Below, one piece after another: positions 10,039 to 22,552 of a stretch of DNA of 64,000 bases (the first letter of the stretch is position 1; each line of letters opens with the position of its first letter). The notes under the pieces were generated by a model. That model was not told the DNA's origin. It saw nothing but the letters and a program-made list of their open reading frames with translations, and ran no database searches. This DNA comes from Polytrichum commune (lineage: Eukaryota > Streptophyta > Polytrichopsida > Polytrichales > Polytrichaceae), in contig OX485807.1 in NCBI GenBank assembly GCA_950295325.1, positions 22,849,666 to 22,913,665 on the forward strand, read 5' to 3'. The position numbers and the translations under genes were made by a program.

Positions 10039-13000
10039 ATGCTTGTGCAGAACAAGCTTGGCAGGGGGCATCGGGACAAAGTCCAGCAGTTCATGAACAT
10101 TGCTGGAGCAAAGTAATCATTCTTCCAACATCTTTCATTGGTTTTGTGTGGGTCATTTTGGATGACGAGTCCTCTTGTTCAAAATCTTCATGTAGTGAAC
10201 ATTCTCACGGTGGGTTGCTAATACGAATATTGTCTTGTGACCATAAACAGAACAGCTAAGGTTTGTAGTTAGGGGTTTCCAAATCAATCTTGCTGCTAAA
10301 TCCCCATTCTTCAATATTAAATATATCGAGTCCGAGGTTTGCGTTGAATTCTCATTTCTCATGGTGCAGTGAGAAAGCTGCCTTAACAGCCTTAAAAGCC
10401 AGCGACTGGAACTTGGAAGGAGCTTTTGAAATATTTTACAATCAGCCGCCGGCCAGACCCATCACAGACCCCCGCTACCTTGAAGAGCTCTACGTGCGAT
10501 ATAAAGGTAGAAGAGAATATCACTCTTGAGTCTTTCATCTCAGGTTTTTCCTCCTAGCTGATATTTATTATCACCTACTTAGTTGTCTTTTGAGTTGTGT
10601 ACGAGCTATTATGGGCTATTATATTTGTTTCATGAGTCATTTGTGGATTTTCTGCCTGATTATTTACTGATGTATGCCATGATGTCTGCTGACGCAGTCA
10701 TGTGATTAAAAGACTTCCTGGCAATGCGTTGACAAACTATCACAGCGCTGAGTGTAACCTGAAATATGAGGTGCATGTTCTGATGGGCTCTATCTGATGT
10801 GTCAGATACATACTCAGATATGATATTGGTCGATGGAGTTTCAGCATTCTGTGATGATTTGCAGGTAGCAACAGCTTTATGAACTTATTATTAGGTCGGA
10901 GTCTGCGTAGGTTTGACTCACACATGTATCCGGTCAATCTATCACCTCAAGTTTTGAATCACTGGCTATTTTGCATATTATTTGCAGTAATTTGAAAGGA
11001 CACATACGACTATGAATGCGATCCTACAGGACTCTGAGGGTGCACGTGTTGGTAGATAGCAGATAGACCTCACTATTTTTTAGACTTGGAAGTTCATGCA
11101 ATAACATAACTGTATGTAGCCTTTTTCTATTCATCAGTGAGCAATTCAATTAACACGCTGGTTGGCATGCAGGTAGATCCTGGAGATGTTGTTATGGTAA
11201 GTCCTCCCTTGTTGTTTGTGCAAACAGTTCCTGCTTCTCAGTAGACACCGAGTCTGTACTTTGGTCACTGTACTTTGCATGTGCATGTGCATTCACAATT
11301 TTTACTGAAGCCCCTTCTATGTGGTTGGCCACTTGCAGCTTGTCATCTCTTGGCATATGAAAGCAGCCACCATGTGTGAGTTCTCTAAGCAGGAGTTTAT
11401 TGGAGGCCTGCAATCCTTAGGGTGAGAGCTATGTAGTGTTTAGCTTTGTCCAATTTTGGAGTGAATATCCTGGTTTGGTGGATGTATGATTATACCAGAT
11501 CACCCTTTCGGAATATATCTTGTTAAAGTACATCTGCAAATATTGGTTTCTTGCACAGAAAACTTGATATTTTAGATTTGATGCATGCAATGTCTAGTAA
11601 TGGCAGTCACAAGGTTGTGCCACCTTGCATCTAATTAGTGTTTATTGACTTTGTGTTTGCATCTGTGTATATATTGTTGTTTCTTGAGAAGAAGCACTGG
11701 ACAAGCTTCATGCGTTGGCAGGAAGAGGTCGATATATCTAATTAAAGCCCGCTGATATTGCAATGGCAGGGCGGATTCAATTGACAAGCTCAAGTATCTC
11801 CTTCCCACACTACGAGCAGAGCTAAAAGATGAACGTATGTTAACTTCTTAGCATTCTCCATTAGCTGAGACACAATTTAGTGGGTATGGCAAGAATTGCC
11901 TCTAGTGGTGGTTGCTGCAGAAAGGATGCATATCAACTTGACAGTAATGATATGATTACACTGAACGTAACATTCATTTTGTAGCTTTTACAACTTTGCA
12001 AACAGGCAACTCTTCTGCAAAAAGCCTATATTGCGCTCTTAAGAGTTATTGCTCTCTGGATTCCAACAAGAATCTTGTAGTGGAAGCTACACCTAATGCA
12101 TTTTGTACTGTTTTTGTGTGCCCTTTTGCTGAACAGACAAGTTCCGGGAGATTTACAATTTTGCTTTTGGTTGGGCAAAAGAAAAGGTCTGTAAGCATAC
12201 GCTCCTCATCATCAAACACCATGTGTTTTACTTTCGGCAACTGTTTTTTAACCCCTCTTTGTTTGTCTTTGGAGGATGCAACAAATCTCTTATTTGCTTT
12301 AACGTGTGTGTGTAGTCTGTCTCTGCATTGATATGACTCTTCTCAAGCTTCTTCTGGAAGTATCATTGATACCCAACATTTATAGGCTATGGAAAGGTGC
12401 GATTCGCTTATTGGACGAGTAACAGTATGACTTGAGCCCTGTCCTGTTTTCTCTTACAGGGCCAAAAATCATTGGCTTTGGATACTGCGTTGGGCATGTG
12501 GAGGCTGTTATTTGCAGAGCGGTCATGGCCTCTTGTGGAGTATTGGTGCCAGTTTCTGCAAGTAAGTTGTTGAGAAAATCATACTGATGCAAATGTAAAC
12601 AGCCTGTAATTTTTGGCAATGGGGATTCTAATTTGTAGGGTTTGTTTTGGCACAGGCTAAGCATAACAAGGCAATTTCAAAGGATACTTGGTCGCAACTT
12701 CTTGAGTTCTCCAGGGTAAGCCTGTGCGCAATAAGCACTTAGGACCTATGCAACTTGGAAAATAACTATGTAACATCCTACTTACCTATGTGAAAATATC
12801 CTTTCATATTATTCTGCTTTGCTTTCATTTTAGAATTGGCCTTGTAGTTTCAGTTACATCATGAGGTGTAACGTGAGCAGAAAATCACCATGACAAGAGA
12901 GATGTATGGAGGTATACGTCATGAAGTTTCTGTAGATTTTCTCCTTTTCTATTTGGTTTACATGTCTTGTTAAATTTCTGCAGGCAACTCATACCTTCGA

Positions 13001-13139
13001 ACAAATTTGCATTCTGTTTGTATGCATGCAGACAATTGATCCTGCAGTTTCGAACTATGATGCAGAAGGGGCTTGGCCATATTTGATTGACGAGTTTGTG
13101 GAATATCTACGGGAAAATGGGGTAGTTCATCCCTGTTAA
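10039..13139 (+). CDS. DCN1: DCN1-like protein (cullin neddylation co-E3, UBA + PONY)
   Basis: DCN1-like proteins help transfer NEDD8 to cullins and so activate cullin-RING ubiquitin ligases. I assembled coding exons 10039-10112, 10370-10506, 10806-10864, 11173-11196, 11339-11421, 11770-11834, 12137-12186, 12460-12561, 12656-12715 and 13032-13139, which give 253 aa, the usual size for the family. The N-terminus [15 protein letters not shown], followed by [18 protein letters not shown] sequence ([14 protein letters not shown] here), is the UBA-like domain. The PONY domain follows: VDPGDVVM, then [47 protein letters not shown] and [14 protein letters not shown]. The stop is at 13137-13139. The start is uncertain. 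An in-frame ATG at 10039 gives MLVQNKLG, but the family begins MNKLG, and TTGTGCAG at 10043-10050 looks like a splice acceptor. The true ATG may therefore lie in an upstream exon. Confidence 0.92.
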
Positions 13140-15959
13140 GTGTGGTTGCTTGGCAGTGGTTTGCTGTCTTACAATGTCATGGGGGACGGGTTCTCTGGGA
13201 CACCTGATGTAGAAGTGCCAGAGCTTTCTGTACCATTGGAAGGTTGATTAGCTGCAAGCAAGTGCTGGCAGGCTACCTGTAGTGTTGATATATGACTCCT
13301 CTACCTTCAAGTAGAACCAAGCACTGATAAAACCTACAGTGGAGTTTGACAGATTCGTGGTAATAGTTTTCCCAAGAGTGCCTCATCCAGCAACTCTTTC
13401 AGCGAGCTAATATTACAAAATTCTCACAAGAACAGAGCCTGATTGAGGCCATTGAGGTCAGTCCATTTGTGGGTTTGTGAGCCCAATTACAGAGATGTAT
13501 TTGAAGCAAGACTGGAGTTATTTGGGACTTTGCTGCATTGAACTGTACAAAGTCATTTTTCTCTGGTGGCATTGAAAACGCATTACTGCACATGGCATTC
13601 ATGAAGGAGCAGTTTTCTTTCATGTCTTCTTATTTCTGGCTTCCCAACCTCAACGGCATTTACTGGAAAATATTACCAGGGTAGTGAAGATTGGAAGGAT
13701 CTGGTTATTACCTTCCTCATTCAAACCCGGGATGTCAATCATAGGCCTCCACCACTATGTAAGTACAATAGTATGGATATGATAAAGTTTTGGTGGTTAC
13801 ATCTGGGATCAATCAAAGGTAGAGACTTGCCCATTACCAAATCTGGTGTAAAGCAAGTGTGGAACCAAATCTGAGACTTGTGCTGACTTTCCTTGTGTGT
13901 TCATACAGCGTGTTCAAGTTGAGGCATGCACTTCTGGAGCTTCTTGATGCTGTCAGCCATTCTGGTGTGAGATGTGTGCAGAATTATCGAATTGGAGTAG
14001 TCAACAGTTTCCCCTGTAGCAATTAGATTGCTTCAGATCACAATACTCTGAATACTATCTCACTTGGCAAAAGAATGTATTACAGGTCTGGAGCATCTGC
14101 AGTCCATTTCCATTGCAGCTTCAATAGGAAAGAAGGGTATGTGGTCTGTCACTGCAGTTGCACCTCTAAAAGCATGTGCTTGTCATGGGTATGTTTTGTG
14201 AAGTGGGTTTTTGTCATCCCTCCAATGAACAGAGCTCGCAAAGATGAAAGAAAGCTGATGTAAATTGGAGAAATTGTAATTTTTTGTCAGGGATTGTTGT
14301 GGAAGAGTAATTGTAAAAGCTAACTAGAAATTCTGTGTTAAAGTAAATGCCCATTTCTATTAACGATTTTGTTAGATTTGACATGACAGAAGTCCAAAAT
14401 CTTGAACTATCCTGGTTTCTCTGAAGAAAAGAAACTTGATGAGAGAAACATTGTCTGTTAGTGGACTTGACCCAGTCTACTGTATTTCCCAACTTCCCAT
14501 GAACAGCTTCTTGGTGGGGTCATTAATGACATGCAACTGGTACATGCGGTTGATCAAGATATTTGCTGAGATGGTTTATATCTTGTCAGATACGATTTGA
14601 CAACTCTTTGAGATTTCTAACCTCCATATCATTTGATCTAAAGTATGTGTACCAAAACCAACACAATGTACCACAATCATAGATTTAGAGGGTTCAAACG
14701 TATGACGGGAGTACATTTTTGTTCAGTGTTGGTTGAGGGTGTACATACTTTACTCTAATTGGAGATTATAGAGTACACCTATATTACCTTGTCCGTTGAA
14801 GCACATGCGTATTTTGTCTTGGTACAGTGTACTTGCTCCCACTTGTGATGGATGGGACAAGTTAAGGTAAGCGGTCCTTAAAGCGTCACTAACCTAATGG
14901 TGACATCTATATTTCATCCTTAAAAGTATTGACAAGTGGGTGTGATGGTACATAAAGTAAGAAAAAGTTAAAAGTCACTAATCATATGTAGTCCCACTTG
15001 GCCAATCATAGTGGTGGTGTAAGAAGGATGCAAGAATTGTTTAAGAAGAGCTTCAACTTTGATCAATGACAATGGCTATAGTAGAATCTACTCGCTCAAC
15101 GAGGCATTGTAAGAATTGTTCAACAAAAGATGAACAACATCCTCAAATCATAAGATAGACACACCCAATTTTGAGGGGCCCACTTGATACTGAGCTTTAG
15201 GGAATGGCAATGTCTAGCTTACAAGATTCTCACGTATTATAAGGTTGATTTTGTGATGGTTTTCACATGACCATAGGACATGAGCAAACCCCCTATGTGA
15301 TGTCAAAAGACTCAATGATGTAGTGCACTTTGACAATTTATAGGTGCTACATAATAACTATTGTTTGATGGGCATGTTTGTGATCCATTTGCTAACACAG
15401 ATTGATTTGTTTGCAAATTTTCAAGAAGATTAAGAAATCTGAATTCAACAAAAACCATGGGGGACTTGCTTACCTTAAGTGGAAGTGAACTATATACCAT
15501 ACTGATTGTTTAATATGTTGTTGCTTCAAGTTTGTAAAATAAGGGTGTGACCACATGTTATACACCAAGTGGTTGTAGCCAAATGTGTTAAATCATGTTA
15601 TTTGGTTTAGGAAAGTAGCCCCTATATATGCTCCACATATTGTACACCAGTCACTAACATCAAGGGGTGTTAAACCATGTTACTTTGCTCTAAAGGCTGA
15701 CTGTTCTATATTCTTCACATGTTTACTTTATGAGCGCTTCAAGTTGTGGGTTTTATGATCATAACTGTAGGTTAAAACAATACATAAGGCTTTATTTAGA
15801 AATTGAAGCTAAGAGTGTGAGATAATAAACCCCATTTTGTCAACCGGTTGTGAGATATTAAAGGATGATTCCTATTAAGAGGAGTTGAAACTCTCCTTAA
15901 CTATATGTTGCAAATTTGAAGGTGTTGTAGAGTTTGAAGGGGAGAACACATAGAGATCT
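13140..15959. other. Downstream region of the DCN1-like gene and non-genic DNA
   Basis: The first few hundred bases are presumably the 3' untranslated region. Beyond about 14.6 kb the sequence is AT-rich, and I see no family resemblance or paired splice sites on either strand. Confidence 0.5.
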
Positions 15960-16201
15960 TGTGTGTCTATGTGAGACTATGTGTCTATGTGTCAATGAGT
16001 TGAACTGTGAGTGTGGGGGAAGGTGATATAGGTGTTTGTGTTTGATGTGGGGCTTCAATTATGCATAGGATATCCGGTCTTAATTTGGCTTGGCATTGGC
16101 ATGTGATATGTGTGCATGTGCATTTAAGGAGCCACTCCGGGATTGTACGTTTAGGTGGTGTGTTGTTAAGGCGGCATGCATTGGTCACTGTGAAGAACCG
16201 G

Positions 16202-16465
16202 GTGTTTTTGGGCCGGGGATTCGTGGCACTCAAGTAAAATCATCCGTGCGGATGAAAAAAATACAGGAATCATCTAAATGGCTATTTTTGGGCAATTTGA
16301 TTCCGGGAATAGAGTCAAAGGCCCCGAATTAGTCTAGTGACATCACATTCGAATGAATCGGCCCTCAACCCCATAGGGGGGCTTTTTTTATTGGAGCAAC
16401 TTCATCCATGATATCTTGGATGGATGATTTTACTTGAGTGCCACGAATCCCCAGCCGTGTTTTTG
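16202..16465. mobile_element. Mutator-like MITE with 35-bp TIRs and 9-bp target duplication
   Basis: The element is 16211-16456 (246 bp). The left end begins GGCCGGGGATTCGTGGCACT. The reverse complement of the right end matches it over 35 bp with one mismatch (GGCT for GGCC); the inner 31 bp are identical. A perfect 9-bp direct repeat, GTGTTTTTG, flanks it at 16202-16210 and 16457-16465. A 9-bp duplication with long inverted repeats is typical of Mutator-like elements. There is no coding capacity. Removing it rejoins the LINE reading frame (ATKTR to FFTVTNA), which confirms it as an insertion. Confidence 0.88.
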
Positions 16466-18237
16466 TGGCTCGTAATGTCAAGGTAATGAGATGTACCGCT
16501 TTGTTGTGTCGTGCGATTCTTAGGCCTTTTAAGTATGGGTGTTCATATGTTGATAGGAGGTGGGGCCATGTGTCTCTGTCGTTGCGATGACAGAGTGTGC
16601 AATTGAGGTTTTGGTGTGTGAGGGGCCAGAAGATATTTTTCTTGTATTTACCCATGTATTGTGCGTATCTAAATTCTAATATTTGGGTGATTTGGGCATC
16701 TGTCACATCTTCGTTTTTTCCAAAAGTGGTTGGATAATTTTTGGTTTATTTGAGTGTTTGATAGCCACTTGTCCACGTAAGGGGATTTAGTTTTGGCTAT
16801 TCCAATTTTGTGGATTTTGTGTTCTTTTGTATGAATGTGTGTAGATTACAAATAGCTCCATCATGTGTGGCCATTGGGCAACTTGCTAGCCAATAGGGTG
16901 TGCGCCGTGTGTATGTGTGGGGTGTTGGTTGATTTTTCTATAAGTGTTCCTTTGTTGGCTAGTGTGTCAACGAAGGAACTTGAGTGCGCGTGTACTTTAT
17001 GGATGTGAATTGTATGTGGGGTCCAATATATATGGTGTACAATGGTTGCTATTAGTAGTTTGTTGGGGTGGTGGTGTTGTGATGTCGGATGTTGTATGTG
17101 ATTGTTGATTAAGTATATGCTATTTAAGCTGTCTATGAATATGCGCATGTCTATTTGGTTGGTTTGTGTGGTTTTGATGGCAATGAATATTGCAAGGTTC
17201 AACGCGTAGGATGTTTTGGTAGCCTTGGAGTCACTTTGCTATTTGGATGTTGTTGCTGAGGTTGTAGACTCCTCATCTTGCTGTATTGCCCTCTATTTGT
17301 CTTTTGGCATTTTTGGTGGGTGGGATGAAGGAGCCATATGTGTATATGCATTATTGTGGGTGGTATTTAAGGGGGTGAGTGTGGTAATGTTTGCCTGGTA
17401 GGGGTGTCGTAGGGGCGTTTATGGGGGTGGGGGTCCTTGTTTTGGGGGTGTCTTTCCATGCTTTGGAGGTTTTAACGCGGTAGTTTGTGGGGGTGGAATT
17501 AATGGGGTACGTGTCTATATGTATGTTGGTTATGTGCTTTAGGATTTGTAGGTTTGTTGTGGGGTTTACTTGATTATGCGTGCATATTATGGATGTTAAG
17601 GATGGTTCTACGCATTTATAATATTTAGGCCATTATGGTGTGGGATCGTAATATATAGCATGGGGGGGGGGGGGTGGTCGCTAGTATGTGTATGTTTGCG
17701 TTTGTGGTGATTGGGAGTTGTTGTGGTGTCCAGTTGTTGTGGTTGACGATTAGTATGATAATTGTGTGGGTGTCTTCTTTGGATGCAATTCTAGCCCAAT
17801 TGATGGTTTCCATGGCCATGTTTTGGTCAGTGGGGTATGCTAGGCCTACACCATTCCATCTAGAGGATTTTGCTTGGCCCAAGGAGCCGAATATTACATC
17901 CTAGTTGTGGGGTGAATTAGATTGCATGAGTTGAATAAGGCAAGTGAGTGGGGAGGAGTAGTATGAATGTGTTATTTTAAAGGAGTTTATTAATACTCTG
18001 GTAATGTTCGGGTGTAATGTATGGTGGTTGTTGGTGGGCAATATGCTTTAAATTTTGGTTTTTTCTTGGGGAGTATGGTTATGTATCTTTGTATTAGCCA
18101 TAGGATTTCGGTTTCGAAGTCTTGTGGTGGGGGTTGTAGGAAGTTGCTTAGGTGTGGGAGGTTATTGTAGGAGTATCAGTTCCATACCAATGTAGTCTGT
18201 TGGTGGTGATGGTGACCATGTAGTTTCCACCTCGATC

Positions 18238-18660
18238 GTGTATGCACGGGGAGGTCACTTCATTGTCAAGTTGACACCACGTGCGGACAAAGTTTGCTAC
18301 CCCTATATTACATGGCATATATAATTTTAAAATTTATGATATTTTTTCTACAAATACATAACCATTGATAGTATCTTTTGTATATATTTTTGAAATTATT
18401 AGTCATCTTTATTTTTTTAGTAATTGTTTTAGTTCAATTCTATGTCATTCTAGTTAGAAACGGTATGTTTTATGAAAAAAAAATCATCAAATTTAGTTAC
18501 CACTTTTAATTATGTCATAGGTACTGTGTATATCTACTCATGAAAAAAATTTGATAAAAATTTGACCCATTTTGGTGGTGCAACTTACCAAAAGAAGATA
18601 TTTTTTTGGTCGCACGCGGTGTTCAACTTGACAATGGAGTGATCCCCCCGTGCGTGTATG
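18238..18660. mobile_element. hAT-like MITE with 8-bp target duplication
   Basis: The element is 18246-18652 (407 bp). The left end starts CACGGGGAGGTCACT and the right end, reverse complemented, CACGGGGGGATCACT. Similarity continues for about 42 bp through TTGTCAAGTTGA to a CACGTGCGG-like subterminal motif. The flanks are a perfect 8-bp duplication, CGTGTATG, at 18238-18245 and 18653-18660. Eight-base duplications with ends starting CA fit the hAT superfamily. The interior is AT-rich and non-coding. Confidence 0.87.
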
Positions 18661-19649
18661 TGGGATTCTAAGGCTTATATTTGTATGGTTGGTTTATTTA
18701 CTAGAACGTCTTTATCCAGGTTGCATTCTTGTGTGGATATTTTGAGGTTGGTGATTTTTCGGGGGAGGGGGGATGTATGAATTTGTTATCTTTTGTTTGG
18801 GTATGGTTGAGGTATGTAGCGTAGGCTTGGTTGGTTTTGTGTTTTAGAGTTTCCATATGATATTGTGTGTTTCATACATCTAATACCTTATGGCCACCCA
18901 AGAACCCACAAATTCCTATGCATCTCACTTACCGGTAATGTTCCCAAACTTGAAACAACATTGCTTCCACCTCATACCAAGACTTAGCCACATATCTTTA
19001 TACCCCATCCTCTTCACACAACTCCTTGAAAACTAATTTCTATGGCCTCCCTACTAATGCATGCATCAAACCTCTACATGTCCTCTTGCCTAGCAAGATA
19101 GTCATGATTAGGCAAAATAGTGAAAGCCCTTTCTACACTATTCTAATCCCCCACCAAAAAGCCAATTAAAAAAATTCCTCAAAAAACTAGTCACATTCAA
19201 CATCATTGCCCTATTGCAACTACCAGACCCCACTTTACTACCTTCATCCCAACTCCCCCACTTAAAATACAACCAATGACACAACATATCTAGGTGTACC
19301 CCCATTACAAAGATATCAACCTTCAAATCAATACAGAGAAAAAAAAAACAAATGGGGTGCCAAGAAACACACAATCAACCTCAAATGCCATTGGATCATG
19401 TCCCACATCACACATACAAAGTGGATTCCCCACATATATGTCCATAACCCCAATACCAACCTGTTTGATCATAACCCACTTCTTGTCACCAAATTCGTAG
19501 AACAAACTAAAAAACAAGCTCTAAAAATGAAACCCCTAGATCGTAACCCCACAATCCAAGGATTGTAGAATTGTCCGCCCTAACCTCAACATTCCACATG
19601 TCACCATACAAACCCAAGAATGCAATTTAAACAAAATCATTATATTCAT

Positions 19650-19870
19650 TAATTAGAGACTTTAGAAAGTCTCAAAATAAATGTAAATGGTTTAATATCT
19701 AGTTCAATTTCTTGTTGTGATGGCATGTATTTGTGCCAAATTGGTTAGTGCCGCCCATGCAAATCACTTTGTTAAGTCACATTGAATATGTTTTTTTGTG
19801 TTTTTCTTGTTCTTTATTTGAAAAACTACGTCCTTAAATAGTCTCAAAATCATGAAAAAGTCTCTGATTA
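19650..19870. mobile_element. Possible small TA-flanked MITE
   Basis: The ends ATTAGAGACTTT and (reverse complement) ATCAGAGACTTT are inverted. They border 19652-19868 and are flanked by TA on both sides. The inner repeat continues weakly (GTCTCAAAAT on both arms). It lies in the LINE remnant and has no coding capacity. Confidence 0.45.
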
Positions 19871-21279
19871 CCGAATATAGTGATCAATGACATCACTGCA
19901 ACCAAACCCACCATACAACTCCACCCATCACTTGCACAAATGCACAACCATGTAGGAAACTATCAAGCAACCATCGCACTTGAAAGATTGACATGACTAT
20001 GGGACAAATAATCAACATATACCACCACAAATACATGCACTCTCTCTCCACCGATGCAAGACTTCGCCACGGAAGTCTTCCTGCTATCAATGGATATATT
20101 AAAAACCTCCACCCCCCCCCCCCAACACATAACCATCATTCCCTCCCAACAAAAATCTTGGATAACCTCACCAACATCTTCCAACTCACATACTCTTATT
20201 TTTCTGGTCCACATGCTCCATCAACTTCACACAATATCACTCTCCTCATGACAGAGACATTACCTTTAGTTCACTAGGCCCCCTATCTATTCTAACCAAT
20301 GTTGTGGGCAAGGCCTTGCATGTGTACTAGACATAGACCATGTCCCAAAACCAATAAAATGGGCCCAACTAGCGGCCTAATCAAGCCCACACTCAACCAA
20401 GATATCAATCATTAACCACAATGATTGGACTCGCTACACATTTAACCCACTCCAACAAACATATATAACTCCAATTATCACAACACCCCCACTTACAACA
20501 AAATACCCTACCCCTTCATTGACCAATACTATGAAGCCAAAGAACCTTGCCTTTCCTCTATCATAAATATCTCACTTAACTACAATCAAACAAACATAAT
20601 GAATTTCCTACAAATCCTCCCACCAATTACCAAGCAAACAAGAACTACATACCCCAACACCCACACCTACCAAAAATCACACCCTAATCACTAGAATCCC
20701 CAAAGCCTGGCATTACACCACACCACCACCACCCCCTCACCCTCACAAACACAACATACGCCAATGCCACCAAGACTCACATTCGTATACCTCCTCAGAT
20801 CCCCCTCCCACAAGTCATACTACACAAATGGCTCATTCATTCCCCTAACATAGATGGCACCGGCAACATAGGATGTTCCAGAGTCTACAACGGTGCACTA
20901 CAATGACAAACAATTGTCAAATTACCTAGGTACCCAAATATCTTCAGAGTAGAGCTCTATGCACTACTATTTGCAATTAAACGCATCAAGGCACTCACCA
21001 CTGATACATTTATATTCACATATAGCCTCGACAACATATACATGTTACTCAACCACATCTGCCACCCTTCTTCTTGACATAACCACATGAAAAATCTTCT
21101 AATTCACACAATATGAATGTTGTTAAAACCTCGTCACACAACATCAAACAACATCACCATCAAAAAATGATGAGCCCACACAAATATCATAGGCAATGAC
21201 AAAACAAACAAACTCACTAAGAAAGGGGCACTAGAACCCCAAATTGTTGAAACCCCCCATTCTATCTTATTAGACACCA

Positions 21280-21698
21280 AACACCATTTTAGCCTTCCAC
21301 ACTCCCCCCCCCCCCCTCTTTTGAACCAACATGATGGCTTGGTTAGGAACCTAAAAGGCTTTATAGAAAAAGAATACAAAATAACCCTCATATCACTAGC
21401 CAAAAAAACCATTCCCAACGTAAGCAATGGCTATTCACTAAAGACCTCCACCCAAAATGTTCTAATCTCTTTTGGGATGCTTCATTCCAAACACCATTTT
21501 AGCCTTCCACACTCCCCCCCCCCCCTCTTTTGAACCAACATGATGGCTTGGTTAGGAACCTAAAAGGCTTTATAGAAAAAGAATACAAAATAACCCTCAT
21601 ATCACTAACCAAAAAAACCATTCCCAACGTAAGCAATGGCTATCCACTAAAGACCTCCACCCAAAATGTTCTAATCTCTTTTGGGATGCCCATGCCAA
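21280..21698 (+). repeat. 209-bp tandem duplication in the LINE remnant
   Basis: Two direct units begin at about 21280 and 21490. Each opens ACACCATTTTAGCC, has a C13-type run, and continues through AACCAACATGATGGCTTGG to ATCTCTTTTGGGATGC. They differ at a few bases and in poly-C length, so the duplication is young compared with the LINE. Confidence 0.85.
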
Positions 21699-22305
21699 TT
21701 ATCAATGCCCAAATCACCCAAGTCCTAAAGTTTTGATAGGACAACTTGGGGAACTACCAGAAAAAAAAAACATGTTCTTAAACAAGACATCTCCCCACTA
21801 TGTAACCTATGCCCACTTAAACAAGATGACAATCATCTCCACCTACTATCATGTTGCACAAATAAACACATAAATAACTTCCACACTAACTCACACAACA
21901 AGGCAGTGCATGCACTAGTTAATACCCTCTTTGCCCAAAATATAACAAGATGCTTCACACTTATAAAAGTTGGAAAATTCCACAACATGATATCAAACAA
22001 TACCATACCATACCATACCATCAAGGCTCCTCCCATGCACATCAAGGCAGATGTTTAGCCAAATTGTGCCTGGACACACTACACATACAAGGCACTACAC
22101 CCGTAGATCAACCTCCGTGCACACCTAACCCAAATCTAAGAATACAAAATTCTGAGTTCACGTATTGCAATGACAAATCCCCACAAGAAGCTGCCACAAG
22201 AAAACTAGACAAATATGACATTCTTCAACCACTTCAACAAGGATGGATGGTGCTACTCCCACAAATCATCACTATAGACATCAGAGATTCCATCCACACC
22301 GACGC

Positions 22306-22552
22306 CATGGGTGGGTCACTTAGTGCATTTTACAAATGACGTGCAATATAATATAGGGAGGATTAAATTTATTTGGAATAAGAATTATAAATGAATTACA
22401 AATAATGAAGGGTCCATTAAAAATAGACAATCCCACTATAAGTAATGTAGATAGGTGTAAAATGTGGGCCATTACCGTTTAGTAGAACTAATATTAGGGT
22501 TGAAGTTTAGGATCCTAGGGTTTATGTTTAGTATGATTTGTTTGTAAGCATG
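22306..22552. mobile_element. Half copy of a hAT-like MITE
   Basis: It starts with CATGGGTGGGTCACTTAGTGC-like sequence and matches the reverse complement of the right half of the 36194-36746 element. Shared landmarks are ATATAGGGAGGATTAAA, ATAATGAAGGG, GACAATCCCA.TATAAGTA and AGGATCCTAG. The other half is missing, so it was truncated by deletion or partial insertion. Confidence 0.7.

Larger units (their letters stand above)
15960..18860 (-). mobile_element. Decayed LINE copy, nested with two DNA transposons
   Basis: The minus strand encodes remnants of the same LINE lineage as the copy at 2.7-4.7 kb. There is a fragment with VNHNNWTP near 17700-17770, then an RNase H remnant at 16861-17202 (FIDSLNSIYL, HKVHAH, and VDTLANKG retaining the last aspartate). 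After that comes the Cys/His tail: NCTLCHRNDRDTW near 16580 and WLLKCTCTHITCQCQ near 16090. Frames are interrupted by shifts. The element at 16211-16456 splits the tail, and the one at 18246-18652 lies in the 5' part. I see no target-site duplication or tail, so the outer limits are approximate. Confidence 0.7.
18870..22305 (+). mobile_element. Third decayed LINE copy
   Basis: The plus strand has heavily interrupted fragments of the same lineage. They include INHNDWT near 20420, YYTNGSF near 20820 (RNase H start), RVELYALLFAI near 20950, FTYSLDNIYML near 21015 (catalytic Asp replaced by Tyr), and Cys/His tail fragments after 21700. Many stops and a 209-bp internal tandem duplication show old decay. 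A C12 run lies at 20111-20122. Start and end are approximate, and I see no target duplication. Confidence 0.6.
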
